Shown piece after piece: positions 55,708 through 64,000 of a DNA stretch of 64,000 bases; positions within the stretch are counted from its first letter, which is position 1; each line of letters opens with the position of its first letter. The notes beneath the pieces were generated by a model that searched no databases, was not told where the DNA came from, and was given only the letters and a program-made list of their open reading frames with translations. The translations under genes and the position numbers were made by a program. This DNA is from Nitrococcus mobilis Nb-231 (lineage in GTDB: Bacteria > Pseudomonadota > Gammaproteobacteria > Nitrococcales > Nitrococcaceae), in assembly GCF_000153205.1 (NCBI RefSeq), contig NZ_CH672427.1:2086541-2150540 (forward strand), read 5' to 3'.

Positions 55708-57666
55708 ATGGCAACCCAAAACAGCGGCAGAGACAACCAGCATCAGCGGTTTATCCAGTCGCTGAATGCATTCACCCGCGAGCACCGAGCCAAGCATTGG
55801 CAGGGCACGTTCACCGAGTTCCTCGACCAGATCGTAGCTCGTCAGCCTGCTCTGGTGACACGCACGAGTCACCAGTATATCTGGGACATGCTGCGCTGGA
55901 TGCAACGCAAGGAAACCAACGAACCCGAAGAATCCGAGAACAACGGGGTGCAGCTGTTCAGCCACGAGCTCTTTGGCATGGAAAACGCTCTACGCCGCAT
56001 CACGGATTATTTCAAGGCGGCAAACGCCGGCTCCGAGGTAGGGCGACGGCTTTTGCTGCTGCTCGGTCCTCCTTCAGGTGGTAAATCCAGCCTGGTGATA
56101 CTGCTCAAGCGAGGGCTTGAGGAATACAGCCACACGGATGAGGGTGCGCTGTATGCGCTGAAGGGATCGCCACTACACGAAAACCCCCTGAACCTGGTGC
56201 CCTACACTCTGCGCTCCGAGTTTCGCGAGACCTATGCCGTGGACATTCACGGCGAGCTCTCGCCATTCTGCCGCGCCATCCTCGAGCATGAATTCGACGG
56301 CAACTTTATGGACTACCCGGTAGAGCGGATCTTCCTCTCGGAATCCAATCGAGTGGGCGTAGGTACCTACGCCCCCCATGATCCCACGACCGCAGACATC
56401 GCCGATCTGATCGGCTCGGTGGATTTATCCAAGGTCTCAGAATACGGCGATGAGGGCGATCCCCGTGCCTGGTCCTGGTCCGGCGCAGTATATGCGGCAA
56501 GCCGCGGCCTGCTGGAGATGATCGAAATCCTGAAGGTCAAACGCGAGTTTCTCTACCTGCTGCTGACGTTGACCCAGGAAAAAAACGTCAAAGTTTCACG
56601 TTTTCCCCTAATCCATGTGGACGAGACGATACTGGCGCACACCAACTTGGCCGAGTTCCGTAAGTTCCTCCAGGAAAAGGAGAACGAAGCGCTGCTCGAT
56701 CGGATGGTCATCGTACAAGTGCCCTATACTTTGCACTATCGGGATGAGGCCCGTATTTACCGCAAACTCATCGCCCAGGCCCCCACCTTCCGCGAGATCC
56801 ACCTCGATCCACATGCGCTCGAGGTGGCTGCCGTATTCGCCGTGCTATCGCGGCTCAAGCCTTCGGAGCGTGAGGATCTGGATTTCTCTAAGAAGGTTCG
56901 ACTGTATGCCGGCGAGGACGTCGAGGGCTATTCGTCGACCGAGGTCGATCGGATTCGGCATGAATTCGAGGACGAAGGCCTAGCTGGGGTGAGCCCGCGC
57001 TTTGTGGTCAATGCGTTGTCCAACGCCATCTCGCGCTCGGAGGTGCGCAGCCTTACCAGCATGGAATTGCTCGTCACGCTTAAAGATTCCATCGAGCACG
57101 ATGCCCGCATCGACCCGAAACAGAAGCGCTCATGGGTGGACTTCCTCGTGACCGCCCGGAAAGACTTTTACAACCACTGGGTCAAGGAAGACGTGCACAA
57201 GGCATTGTTCGTCTCCTTCGAGGAGGAGAGCGAGAACCTGCTCGAGAAGTACCTCGATGAGGTGGAGGCCACCTTGGATAATCGAGAGGTGGTCGATCCG
57301 ATCACGGCCGAGAGTCGACAGCCCGATGAGCGTTTTCTGCGCGCGGTGGAAGAAAAGATCAACATTTCCGATGCCGGCAAGCATACCTTCCGTCAGGAGG
57401 TGGTGCGCAAGGCCATGGTCGCCTACAAGCGCGGCGAGAAATTCACCCTAGACAGCCATGCCCGACTGAAAGAGGCTATGGAGAAGTATCTCTTCGAGGA
57501 GCGACGCGACGTCTTGCGTTTGGTTACCTCCGTAGCCCGACCCGATGAGGAAGCACGCGAGAAAATCGCCGCAGTGGAAGAGCGGTTAATCAATGACTAT
57601 GGCTACGACCGCCACAGCGCCCGCGAAGCCCTCAACTATGTAACCACCCTGCTGTCCCAGGAATAA
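55708..57666 (+). CDS. prkA: PrkA-family serine protein kinase (YeaG)
   Basis: 652 residues with GGAGG before the ATG. The N-terminal AAA-like domain has Walker A LLGPPSGGKSSLVILLKRGL and ELSPFCRAILEHEFDGNFMDYPVERI. The C-terminal PrkA domain contains TLDNREVVDPITAESRQPDE and FRQEVVRKAMVAYKRGEKF. PrkA phosphorylates proteins on Ser under starvation and stress; some members have been reported as AAA proteases. It heads the conserved prkA-yeaH-spoVR operon, with the next gene 21 bp downstream. E. coli YeaG has 644 residues, so the length is normal. Confidence 0.97.
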   Translation: MATQNSGRDNQHQRFIQSLNAFTREHRAKHWQGTFTEFLDQIVARQPALVTRTSHQYIWDMLRWMQRKETNEPEESENNGVQLFSHELFGMENALRRITDYFKAANAGSEVGRRLLLLLGPPSGGKSSLVILLKRGLEEYSHTDEGALYALKGSPLHENPLNLVPYTLRSEFRETYAVDIHGELSPFCRAILEHEFDGNFMDYPVERIFLSESNRVGVGTYAPHDPTTADIADLIGSVDLSKVSEYGDEGDPRAWSWSGAVYAASRGLLEMIEILKVKREFLYLLLTLTQEKNVKVSRFPLIHVDETILAHTNLAEFRKFLQEKENEALLDRMVIVQVPYTLHYRDEARIYRKLIAQAPTFREIHLDPHALEVAAVFAVLSRLKPSEREDLDFSKKVRLYAGEDVEGYSSTEVDRIRHEFEDEGLAGVSPRFVVNALSNAISRSEVRSLTSMELLVTLKDSIEHDARIDPKQKRSWVDFLVTARKDFYNHWVKEDVHKALFVSFEEESENLLEKYLDEVEATLDNREVVDPITAESRQPDERFLRAVEEKINISDAGKHTFRQEVVRKAMVAYKRGEKFTLDSHARLKEAMEKYLFEERRDVLRLVTSVARPDEEAREKIAAVEERLINDYGYDRHSAREALNYVTTLLSQE

Positions 57667-57687
57667 AGCCTGGGGGGAGAGAGTGAT

Positions 57688-58863
57688 ATGTCCCTGCACG
57701 AAAGCACGTCCAGGGACGGCGTTGGCCGCTGGTACGATCTCTTCTCGCGAGGAACGCGGGATTGGCTACGTCACAACGAAAAGATCCGCGAGGCGGTACG
57801 AGAACAACTCCCCGATCTGGTGGCCGGGTCGGATGTGCTGTCGCGGCCGGATAACCGCACGGTCAAAGTACCCGTACGGTTTATGGAGCATTATCGTTTT
57901 CGGCTGCGTAACCCCGATGTGCGCACCGGGGCGGGGCAGGGCAAAGCCAAGCCCGGCGATGTCCTGCGCCCAGCCCAGCCGGCACGACCCGGGCAAGGCA
58001 AAGAAGGCAGTGGCGAGGGCGAAGGCCAAATCACCTTCGCGCTGGAATTCCAGATCGATGACATCCTCGACTGGCTATGGGACGAGCTGGAGCTGCCGCA
58101 CCTCAAGCCCCGGCTCGGCACCCGCATCGAGGAAGACGCCTACATCCGCGAGGGTTGGGATCGACGCGGGGCCCGCTCCCGACTGGACCGCCGTCGCACC
58201 ATGAAGGAGGCGATCAAGCGCCGGAGTGCGCAAGGGCCGGAGGCCATTCCGATTGTCAATGATGACCTGCGCTTTCGCCAACTCGCCCGTCGTCGGCGCC
58301 CAACGACCAACGCCGTCGCCTTCTTCCTGCTCGATGTCTCCTCGAGCATGGACGAGCATTGCCGACGCCTGGCCAAGACCTTCTTTTTCTGGGCCTTGCA
58401 GGGCGTGCGCCGACAATTCTCCACCATAGAGATCGTATTCATCGCCCATACGGTGGAGGCCTGGGAGTTCGAGGAGGAGAATTTCTTCCGCATCCACGGC
58501 CAGGGGGGCACCAAAAGCTCTACAGCTGTCCACAAGGCCCAACAGATCCTGGAGGAACGCTACGATCCCGCGATGTACAACTGCTATCTCTTCTACGCGA
58601 CCGACGGACACAACTTCAGTGAGGACCGTCGACGCGCCACCGAGGCATTGCTGCGGCTCGCCCCATTGATGAATTTTTTGGGCTACGCCGAAGTCTCCCA
58701 TCAAAATCATCGGCGCTTGGATACGGAAGTGGCAGGGATCTGGCGCGGGCTTGGTGCCGAAGGGTGGCCGGTCGGCAGCTACTCGTTGACGCGCGAGGCG
58801 GACATCTGGCTGGCGATTAAGGCGTTCTTCACCGATCAGGCCGCCGAGGCCGAGGCTCAATGA
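57688..58863 (+). CDS. yeaH: YeaH/DUF444-family protein with vWA-like domain
   Basis: 391 residues (E. coli YeaH 427). The N-terminus is charged (FSRGTRDWLRHNEKIREAV). A von Willebrand A-like core has the metal-site motif FFLLDVSSSMDEH and the later FYATDGHNFSEDRRRATEAL. Unlike many homologues, the Gly-rich linker between 85 and 110 is short. The function is unknown; it is nearly always co-encoded with PrkA and SpoVR and may be a kinase partner. The spoVR gene begins 1 bp after this gene's stop codon. Confidence 0.95.
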   Translation: MSLHESTSRDGVGRWYDLFSRGTRDWLRHNEKIREAVREQLPDLVAGSDVLSRPDNRTVKVPVRFMEHYRFRLRNPDVRTGAGQGKAKPGDVLRPAQPARPGQGKEGSGEGEGQITFALEFQIDDILDWLWDELELPHLKPRLGTRIEEDAYIREGWDRRGARSRLDRRRTMKEAIKRRSAQGPEAIPIVNDDLRFRQLARRRRPTTNAVAFFLLDVSSSMDEHCRRLAKTFFFWALQGVRRQFSTIEIVFIAHTVEAWEFEEENFFRIHGQGGTKSSTAVHKAQQILEERYDPAMYNCYLFYATDGHNFSEDRRRATEALLRLAPLMNFLGYAEVSHQNHRRLDTEVAGIWRGLGAEGWPVGSYSLTREADIWLAIKAFFTDQAAEAEAQ

Positions 58864-58864
58864 A

Positions 58865-60241
58865 ATGGCGGAAAAACTCGAGGATTTGATCCCGAAAGTC
58901 GAAACACTGGCTAACGATCTGGGGTTGGAATACTACCCTGTCGAGTTCGAGCTGGTGCCACCCAGCTTCATGATGGAAGTAGCCGTCTACGGCCTGCCAG
59001 TGCGAATGCCACACTGGTCGTTCGGTGTGCGCTGGATTTATCAGATGGTCCAACATCGCATGGGGCACTCGCGCATATTCGAGGTGGTCTTCCCGGGCAA
59101 CCCCAACCGGGCCTATCTGGTCAACACCAATAGCCTCGAGGAGAATATTCTCGTTGTAGCCCACGTGCTTGGTCATGCCGATTTCTCGCACAACAATCTG
59201 ACCTTTGTCCGCAGTCAGGAGCAGGTGGGTTACCGTATCGTCGAGCAGGCAGCCGCCCATGCCCGGCGTATTGCTGAAGTGATCGAGGAAATCGGTGAGC
59301 AACGCGTCGAACAGGTACTGGATGTCGCACTTGCGCTGGAACCGCACATCGACACCAACCTGCCCCTGAACCGGTCCAAATACCGCCCGCTCGATAAGCG
59401 TACGGAGCCCGAACCGGAGGGGTTCCGCGGCCGCTACCAGCAGTTACCGGGCGAGGCACAGCCGGAGCGCAAGACGCGCGGCGCTCCCGAACCATTGCAT
59501 ATCCCGCCGCATCCCGAGCGCGATCTGCTGTGGTTTATTGCCACCCATGCCCCGGAAATGGAGGATTGGGAGCGGGATATTTTCCTGGCGGTACGCAAGG
59601 AAGCCTATTACTTTCAGCCGGTGTTCAACTGCCAGATTATGAACGAAGGGTGGGCGAGCTATTGGCACTCACGGCTGCTGCGCGAGGCCGATTTCCTGTC
59701 CGGACAAATCTACGTCGACTCCATGAAGACCCACTCCGACGTCGTACGCCCCTATGCTGGCGAGCACCAAGTGGCGCTGCAAGTAAACCCCTACCATCTA
59801 GGCTATTCACTGTGGGAGCATCTGTTAGAAAATGGCGGCCTGGAGGCCGCTCGAGAAATTAGGCGGGAAGAAGATGATTTCGGATTCATCCGTAACTACT
59901 TTACGGCGGAGCTTGCCGATGAGATGGGTCTGTTCGTCTACAGCGCCAAAAAAAACGGCGAAATTCGTGTTACCAGCTCTAATATCCACGAACTTCACGA
60001 GGCGATCTTGCAACCTAAGTTCAATTTCGGAGCGCCACGCGTAGTAGTCGACGAACTCAAATCCGATGGTACCCTGATCCTGCGACACGAGCACGAGAAC
60101 GACGGCCGAGGCCTTGATCTGGAACGGGCACGCCATGTCCTGGAATACATAGACCGAATCTGGCGCCGTCCCGTAAAGCTTTACACCATCGATGAGCGAG
60201 GCCGCCAAATCAATATCAAGCCGAGCTGGGAGATCGACTGA
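58865..60241 (+). CDS. spoVR: SpoVR-family protein (YcgB)
   Basis: 458 residues (the family is around 500). HNNLTFVRSQEQVGYRIVEQ is preceded by LGHADFS, and ILWFIATHAPEMEDWERDI-like and IMNEGWASYWHSRLLRE segments give the conserved His and Glu pattern. NPYHLGYSLWEHLLENGG is a further signature. Named after a Bacillus spore-cortex gene, but widespread in non-spore-formers, where it shares the PrkA stress operon. The biochemical role is unknown. Last gene of the operon; no clear terminator follows. Confidence 0.95.
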   Translation: MAEKLEDLIPKVETLANDLGLEYYPVEFELVPPSFMMEVAVYGLPVRMPHWSFGVRWIYQMVQHRMGHSRIFEVVFPGNPNRAYLVNTNSLEENILVVAHVLGHADFSHNNLTFVRSQEQVGYRIVEQAAAHARRIAEVIEEIGEQRVEQVLDVALALEPHIDTNLPLNRSKYRPLDKRTEPEPEGFRGRYQQLPGEAQPERKTRGAPEPLHIPPHPERDLLWFIATHAPEMEDWERDIFLAVRKEAYYFQPVFNCQIMNEGWASYWHSRLLREADFLSGQIYVDSMKTHSDVVRPYAGEHQVALQVNPYHLGYSLWEHLLENGGLEAAREIRREEDDFGFIRNYFTAELADEMGLFVYSAKKNGEIRVTSSNIHELHEAILQPKFNFGAPRVVVDELKSDGTLILRHEHENDGRGLDLERARHVLEYIDRIWRRPVKLYTIDERGRQINIKPSWEID

Positions 60242-60501
60242 CCGCACGCTTCGCCGCGTTTGCCGGAGCACATCTCCTACCCCTGCCGGCCAACCAATCC
60301 CGCCCTGATCGAATCAGCATACGCTACACCACCTGCACCACAACCCAGATCTTAGATCCACCGGTTGATACGGAAGGTTTGCTAGGCTGTAGGTATCGGA
60401 GTCTGCTTTGACGACCGATCAATCGAGCCGTTGCGCCCGAGGCTTCGAAGAAGCATTCGTATCGGCGCCAACCTGTATCAACCGGAGATGAAAGCGACTC
60501 C

Positions 60502-60777
60502 ATGATGAGCAGGCACAACGATTACGCTACGCGCGAGACGCGGCGAAACCATTATTTGATGTTGACCGTGGAATGCGACGCGGGCGCTAACGGTGAGCGC
60601 GAACCTCATGCCTTCAGCATGGGTAAACGGCGGGTGATCGTAGACGAGATCATCGATCGCTGGCTCGCCACTGATCATCAGTATTTCAAGGTTCGCGCCG
60701 ATGACAGTGGAACCTACATTCTTCGCTACGATGCGAATCGCGCCCTCTGGGAACTGACCCTAATACTGCTACCTTAA
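60502..60777 (+). CDS. Small conserved protein, 3' end replaced by IS insertion
   Basis: Reads as 91 residues, but the last five (LILLP after WELT) are encoded by the inverted repeat of the inserted IS. The family-like core is IIDRWLATDHQYFKVRADDSG followed by TYILRYDANRALWELT. Rejoining the sequence beyond the IS at 62291 restores WELTLFDSGRAPEGL and a stop, giving 97 residues. The protein is small, soluble and of unknown function. The truncated form may still fold. Confidence 0.65.
   Translation: MMSRHNDYATRETRRNHYLMLTVECDAGANGEREPHAFSMGKRRVIVDEIIDRWLATDHQYFKVRADDSGTYILRYDANRALWELTLILLP
60751..60759. repeat. Left copy of 9-bp target-site duplication (GAACTGACC)
   Basis: GAACTGACC lies immediately outside the left inverted repeat and is repeated at 62291-62299 beyond the right one. 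It is identical on both sides, so the insertion is recent. Confidence 0.92.
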
Positions 60778-62290
60778 CGAATTCGTTGGCCGACGGATGG
60801 CTTAGCACGCCGCATGGCGGGGCCTGGTGAGCAAGGGATAGGGCTTAGGGCGTCGTTTGACTGCACGGGGTTGTGGCAGGCGTTTTTGCCGGCCTATTGG
60901 GGACAACGCCATCGCCTGCAGCAATGCGGTGGCAAAAGCCTGCAGTGCCTTTCCAGACAGTAGCAACAGCTGGGAGGCGGCGTTGTTGAGCAATTGTAGC
61001 GCCGATTTGAAGCTGAGTTGGCGCGGGATTTTCTCGAAGCACTGCGCGGCTCGGTTCAAGTTGGCGCGCACGAGATTGTAGGCCAACAAATGAGCCGCGA
61101 TCTCTTTTCTGACCCGCTCTGGGCTCTTGCAGCGCAGCCGCTCCATGGCCATATCGGTTTTGATGCTGCGCAGATCCAACTCGATCGTCCAGCGTGAGCG
61201 GTAGTGCTCGGCCAGGGCGCGGCGGGGGTAGCGTTTGGGGTTCGATAGGGTGGTGACGTAGACGATGCCGTTGACTGCCAGCTCGCGAATGGTCAGCGTC
61301 GGCGGCAGCTTGAGGTAGTCTTGTGCGCTCATCCACACGGGCTTGCGGGGCGGCTTGGCCCATTTAATGAGATGATCCTTGGCGCCGAGTCGCTCGCCGC
61401 GGTGCCAATGCGGCTTTCGCTGGGCATGCTTTTGAAAGAGCCCCTGCACCCCGTGGTGGACCAGCAACGCCATGATCGCGTAGGTGCAGTAGTAGCGGTC
61501 GGCGAGTAGCAGGTCGCCCGGCTGCAGGGTGTGCAGGAGGGTGCTGAACAAAGAGCTCTCTCCGCTGCCCTTGCCCTGATAAGGGCCGAGGGCATAATCG
61601 AGCACAGCACCCGCGCCGAGCGAAATCAGGGCCACGATGCGCACGATGGGAAACCCGAGGCCGGGTTGTTGGTTGCCCTGTTGGGGGAACTCACGCTGAT
61701 TATCGAGCGTATCGGGCATCAGTGCGGTAGTGCCATCGGCGAGCACCACGCGATGGCCACGCCAACCCCAGGCTGAAGGCGCGCGTTGGTGCAGCGTCTG
61801 TCCGCTCTCCCGGACCGCGTTCTCCAAGGGCGCACGGGGCAGGCGTTGGCGGGCTTTGCAATACGGCCCGGTGTTGATGGAATTGGCGCTTTGGCCGCTT
61901 TGCAGCCGCTCGGACAGCACCCGCGCCACCGCGCGTTTGCACGAACCGTCCTGACTGAGCACCTGGAAGAGGAAGGCTTTCAATACCACCAAGGGGGTGA
62001 ATATCCGATCACGCCCGCCGCACGCGCGTTCGGCGAACTGGCTCAACACACGGGTGGATAAAACATCGAAAAACGGCAGTCCGCGCACTTGTAGGAAGGA
62101 CCTCTTCAAGCGCTGGATTTGCCATGAGCGGGCGCAGCGAATAGAGTTTTTCATGGCTAGGCTCTCGGGATCGGATGGGAGGGTTTTCTCACAATCAATT
62201 CTATCCGAAATGCTCCGAGAGCCTAGCCTTTAATAATCACACAACTTCATGATCAATATACAATTGTGGTCGTTAAGGTAGCAGTATTAG
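60760..62290 (-). mobile_element. Complete IS4-family insertion sequence, 1,531 bp
   Basis: The ends are perfect 21-bp inverted repeats: the left starts CTAATACTGCTACC and the right ends GGTAGCAGTATTAG. A 9-bp duplication flanks it. One transposase gene lies on the minus strand. Inside the element, GGCTAGGCTCTCGG and CCGAGAGCCTAGCC (about 62156-62229) form a large stem across the region upstream of the transposase start, which may limit its translation. It interrupts the gene at 60502. Confidence 0.95.
60802..62154 (-). CDS. IS4-family transposase
   Basis: 450 residues. The DDE catalytic residues lie in VVLADGTTALMPDT, LLLADRYYCTY and YRSRWTIELDLRSIK. The last segment fits the IS4 signature Y-x2-R-x3-E-x6-K exactly. 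The C-terminal tail is basic (RLPQPRAVKRRPKPYP). The gene is uninterrupted and the ends of the element are perfect, so the element is probably active. No second copy occurs in the window. Confidence 0.95.
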   Translation of the reverse strand: MKNSIRCARSWQIQRLKRSFLQVRGLPFFDVLSTRVLSQFAERACGGRDRIFTPLVVLKAFLFQVLSQDGSCKRAVARVLSERLQSGQSANSINTGPYCKARQRLPRAPLENAVRESGQTLHQRAPSAWGWRGHRVVLADGTTALMPDTLDNQREFPQQGNQQPGLGFPIVRIVALISLGAGAVLDYALGPYQGKGSGESSLFSTLLHTLQPGDLLLADRYYCTYAIMALLVHHGVQGLFQKHAQRKPHWHRGERLGAKDHLIKWAKPPRKPVWMSAQDYLKLPPTLTIRELAVNGIVYVTTLSNPKRYPRRALAEHYRSRWTIELDLRSIKTDMAMERLRCKSPERVRKEIAAHLLAYNLVRANLNRAAQCFEKIPRQLSFKSALQLLNNAASQLLLLSGKALQAFATALLQAMALSPIGRQKRLPQPRAVKRRPKPYPLLTRPRHAAC

Positions 62291-62335
62291 GAACTGACCC
62301 TCTTTGATAGCGGTCGAGCGCCGGAGGGACTGTGA
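62291..62335 (+). pseudogene. Displaced 3' end of the gene at 60502
   Basis: Begins with the right copy of GAACTGACC and continues in the frame of the upstream gene: ELT-LFDSGRAPEGL-stop. It is the severed C-terminal coding end, now separated by the IS. Confidence 0.8.
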
Positions 62336-62437
62336 CCAGCCAGCGAAGATCTTCATAGACGGCTCTGCGACTAAACCTTGGTGGTCGCGCCAGTGCCCGG
62401 CAATGATAGCAAGCGTGCCGCTCGGCCCGAGGGGATT

Positions 62438-62626
62438 TTACGACCCGGGGCGTTCCAACACGACCTGATTGGCGGTATCGCTCACCAACCGATACGGTGT
62501 CGCGCTGCTGGCGAAGCGCCTGATAATGCGAGCCGCTTCACGGTGTATTTCGGTCGATGAGCCACTGATTACGATCCGCTCACCCTGGTACTCGACCCGG
62601 CAGCTCTGGCGTCGAGGCTCCCGCAT
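62438..62626 (-). CDS. Small hypothetical protein
   Basis: 62 residues with AGGAG before the ATG (spacing 8). It reads like a compact alpha/beta fold: CRVEYQGERIVISGSST, then EIHREAARIIRRFASSA, YRLVSDTANQVVLERPG. Codon use is like that of the neighbours. No family is recognised. A perfect 16-bp palindrome lies 115 bp upstream. It is on the same strand as the host-attachment-family gene but 266 bp downstream of it. Confidence 0.6.
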   Translation of the reverse strand: MREPRRQSCRVEYQGERIVISGSSTEIHREAARIIRRFASSATPYRLVSDTANQVVLERPGS

Positions 62627-62741
62627 GACCTATCTCCTATTCTTCCAATTGCTTACGCCTGGATTAGGAAGATTGCGCGCTAGGGTTGCCGGTCCATCGT
62701 CAAACAGGAAGGCGCTTACGAGGCGCAACGCGTTTTTGCAA

Positions 62742-62757
62742 CGCAACAATTGTTGCG
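62742..62757. promoter_or_regulatory. Perfect 16-bp palindrome
   Basis: CGCAACAATTGTTGCG reads the same on both strands. It could be an operator for the small gene at 62438, or part of a terminator for the gene at 62893. No protein that binds it is known from the window. Confidence 0.35.
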
Positions 62758-62892
62758 CTTGATCGGGCCTCATGCAAATATTTCGGGTACGGCGGCCGAT
62801 GATTCGCCCCGAACGGCGTAAATGCGGCCGCTCGCCCGTCCTTGCGACTCACGGCCTTCATTCAACTTACGAACTCGCGCTATGATGCGCAG

Positions 62893-63375
62893 TCAACGGC
62901 GTGCTGGCAAGTAGCCATTGCGTGCCAATCGATCGTGCAGATCCCGCACGCTGAGCTTGGCAAAATCCTTTGCTACTTCGATGATATGCACCTCGCGCGG
63001 AATCCGTCCATTGAGCGCCTGACGGAGGAAGCCGAGCATGCGCTTTTCGGCACAAAGGATGAGACGTCGCGTTCCATTGGTACGCATCAGGCCATCGAGG
63101 TGCTTGATGATATCGCGGGCGAATCGAGCCTCCATCTCATCGTCAAATCGTTGTCGATGCTCATCGTAGCCGTGGGCTTGACCACCCACCTTACGGTTCT
63201 TGCCGCCGCGGGTATCAGCATAGATGCTTTGCTGATGGGCTTTATGAATGGGGTTCGCGAGGGAGTCATGCTCTATAAGATTGGGCCCAGATTCGAGCTC
63301 GGGCAATTCGACGGGTTCCAGTGTAAAGAAACGGGACCGAGCACCTTCTGCCACGACCACGCTGTACTCGCTCAT
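62893..63375 (-). CDS. Host-attachment-protein family (release-factor-like fold)
   Basis: 160 residues from the ATG at 63375 (AGGGGG upstream); a start 16 codons earlier is less likely. The first strand YSVVVAEGARSRFFTLEP, then RFDDEMEARFARDIIKHLDG and LILCAEKRMLGFLRQAL, match the family named for Agrobacterium attachment to host cells. The fold resembles the eRF1 middle domain. The true function in free-living bacteria is not known. Monocistronic. Confidence 0.85.
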   Translation of the reverse strand: MSEYSVVVAEGARSRFFTLEPVELPELESGPNLIEHDSLANPIHKAHQQSIYADTRGGKNRKVGGQAHGYDEHRQRFDDEMEARFARDIIKHLDGLMRTNGTRRLILCAEKRMLGFLRQALNGRIPREVHIIEVAKDFAKLSVRDLHDRLARNGYLPARR

Positions 63376-63554
63376 AATTTTCCCCCTACAGTGTAGATGG
63401 AGCTTAATCAATAGAGCCGACACCGACCTCCTTGTAGAATGACAAGCAGCGGGAGTTCAATGTTGATAATAACCCCCCTCTTTAAATTATAGAGAAATCC
63501 CTCCTCGATCCGCACCGCAGCGGCGAGCGTATCCAGAGAATATACGGAGATCCA

Positions 63555-64000
63555 ATGGGACGTATCGTCAAGTGGCTAATGATCGCCATAACCGGTGTCC
63601 TCACACTGCTGATTATCGTCATAACAGCGGTGATAGTGCTAGTCGACCCCAACGATTACCGAGACGAGATCGAACGCGCGGTCGCTACTCAGACAGGCCG
63701 GGAACTTGCCATGGAAGGCGACTTAAAGTTGATGTTTTTTCCTTGGATCGGCTTACAGGTCAATAAAGTTCAGCTCGCCGATGCGCCGGGCTTCGGCCCG
63801 GCACCATTCCTCCAGGCGGATCATGCCCAGCTGGCGCTGAAGCTGTTGCCGCTATTGCAAGGCAATCTGGTGCTCGACACGCTCATGCTGAATCAGCCGC
63901 GGGTTCATTTGATTCGTAACGAGCAGGGTCTTGGCAATTGGCAGACATTCGGCCGTCCACCCCAAGCGCCGAAGCGCCCGCCGGAGCAGCCCGCGGTGGA
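63555..64000 (+). CDS. AsmA-family protein, N-terminal part (cut by window end)
   Basis: 148 codons are visible and the frame stays open to the window end. One N-terminal membrane helix (WLMIAITGVLTLLIIVITAV) is followed by the AsmA signature VDPNDYRDEIERAV, QTGRELAMEGDL and LPLLQGNLVLDTLMLNQPRV. AsmA-like proteins are inner-membrane-anchored with a long periplasmic groove and take part in moving phospholipids to the outer membrane. The start at 63555 has a weak GGAGA five bases upstream. Confidence 0.9.
   Translation, partial: MGRIVKWLMIAITGVLTLLIIVITAVIVLVDPNDYRDEIERAVATQTGRELAMEGDLKLMFFPWIGLQVNKVQLADAPGFGPAPFLQADHAQLALKLLPLLQGNLVLDTLMLNQPRVHLIRNEQGLGNWQTFGRPPQAPKRPPEQPAV

Overview
The window is GC-rich, densely coded chromosomal DNA from a gammaproteobacterium. 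This rests on gene content: prkA-yeaH-spoVR, an AmpG permease, B12-dependent metH with a riboswitch-controlled btuB, the large NAD-glutamate dehydrogenase, a malic enzyme fused to a phosphotransacetylase domain, ferrochelatase, and an OxyR-type site upstream of ahpC. The genus cannot be fixed from the sequence. No prophage or CRISPR array was seen. One complete insertion sequence is present.

Layout. 0-6 kb: 3' end of metH, two small leader-peptide-like genes, an AlgE-like porin, a DUF2784 protein and a TerC/CBS/CorC membrane protein. 6-22 kb: the most unusual region, a putative peptide-export island. A minus-strand operon of about 12 kb encodes two double-glycine leader peptides, a TolC/NodT-type lipoprotein, a twin-FHA membrane protein, an HlyD adaptor, a cytosolic parvulin, an ABC exporter with two cyclic-nucleotide-binding domains and a C39 leader peptidase, a sigma-54 enhancer-binding protein and a HEAT-repeat protein. 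Facing it are a MinD-like ATPase and a patatin-like lipase, followed by convergent FHA and CBS genes. 22-30 kb: small proteins, a methyltransferase/polyprenyl-synthase/UbiA-like group, a solitary PhoB with its own Pho box, a retropepsin-like protein, an outer-membrane protein, a decayed pentapeptide/WD40 gene and an atypical KAS III. 30-40 kb: central metabolism (NAD-GDH, hydrolase, MaeB, HemH). 40-48 kb: an AT-rich hotdog-like gene, an alkylation-repair trio (ogt, alkA, 2OG oxygenase), ahpC-trxB and ampG. 48-55 kb: Sel1 protein, tail-anchored receiver protein, endonuclease V, btuB with riboswitch, trmB, thiG, thiS and tRNA-Gly. 55-64 kb: prkA-yeaH-spoVR, a small gene cut by an IS4-type element, a host-attachment-family protein and the start of an AsmA-family gene.

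How the genes may work together. Three peptides (at 1576, 17841 and 18224) share a leader of exactly 26 residues ending in Gly-Gly, the substrate signature of C39-type exporters. The exporter, adaptor and outer-membrane channel are encoded in the same operon as two of them. A GG-N10-GC element lies upstream of the first peptide gene, and the operon encodes its own sigma-54 activator. This suggests a self-regulated secretion system gated by a nucleotide second messenger and possibly by phosphorylation (FHA domains). The role of the secreted peptides is unknown: two cores look strand-forming, and one is strongly cationic.
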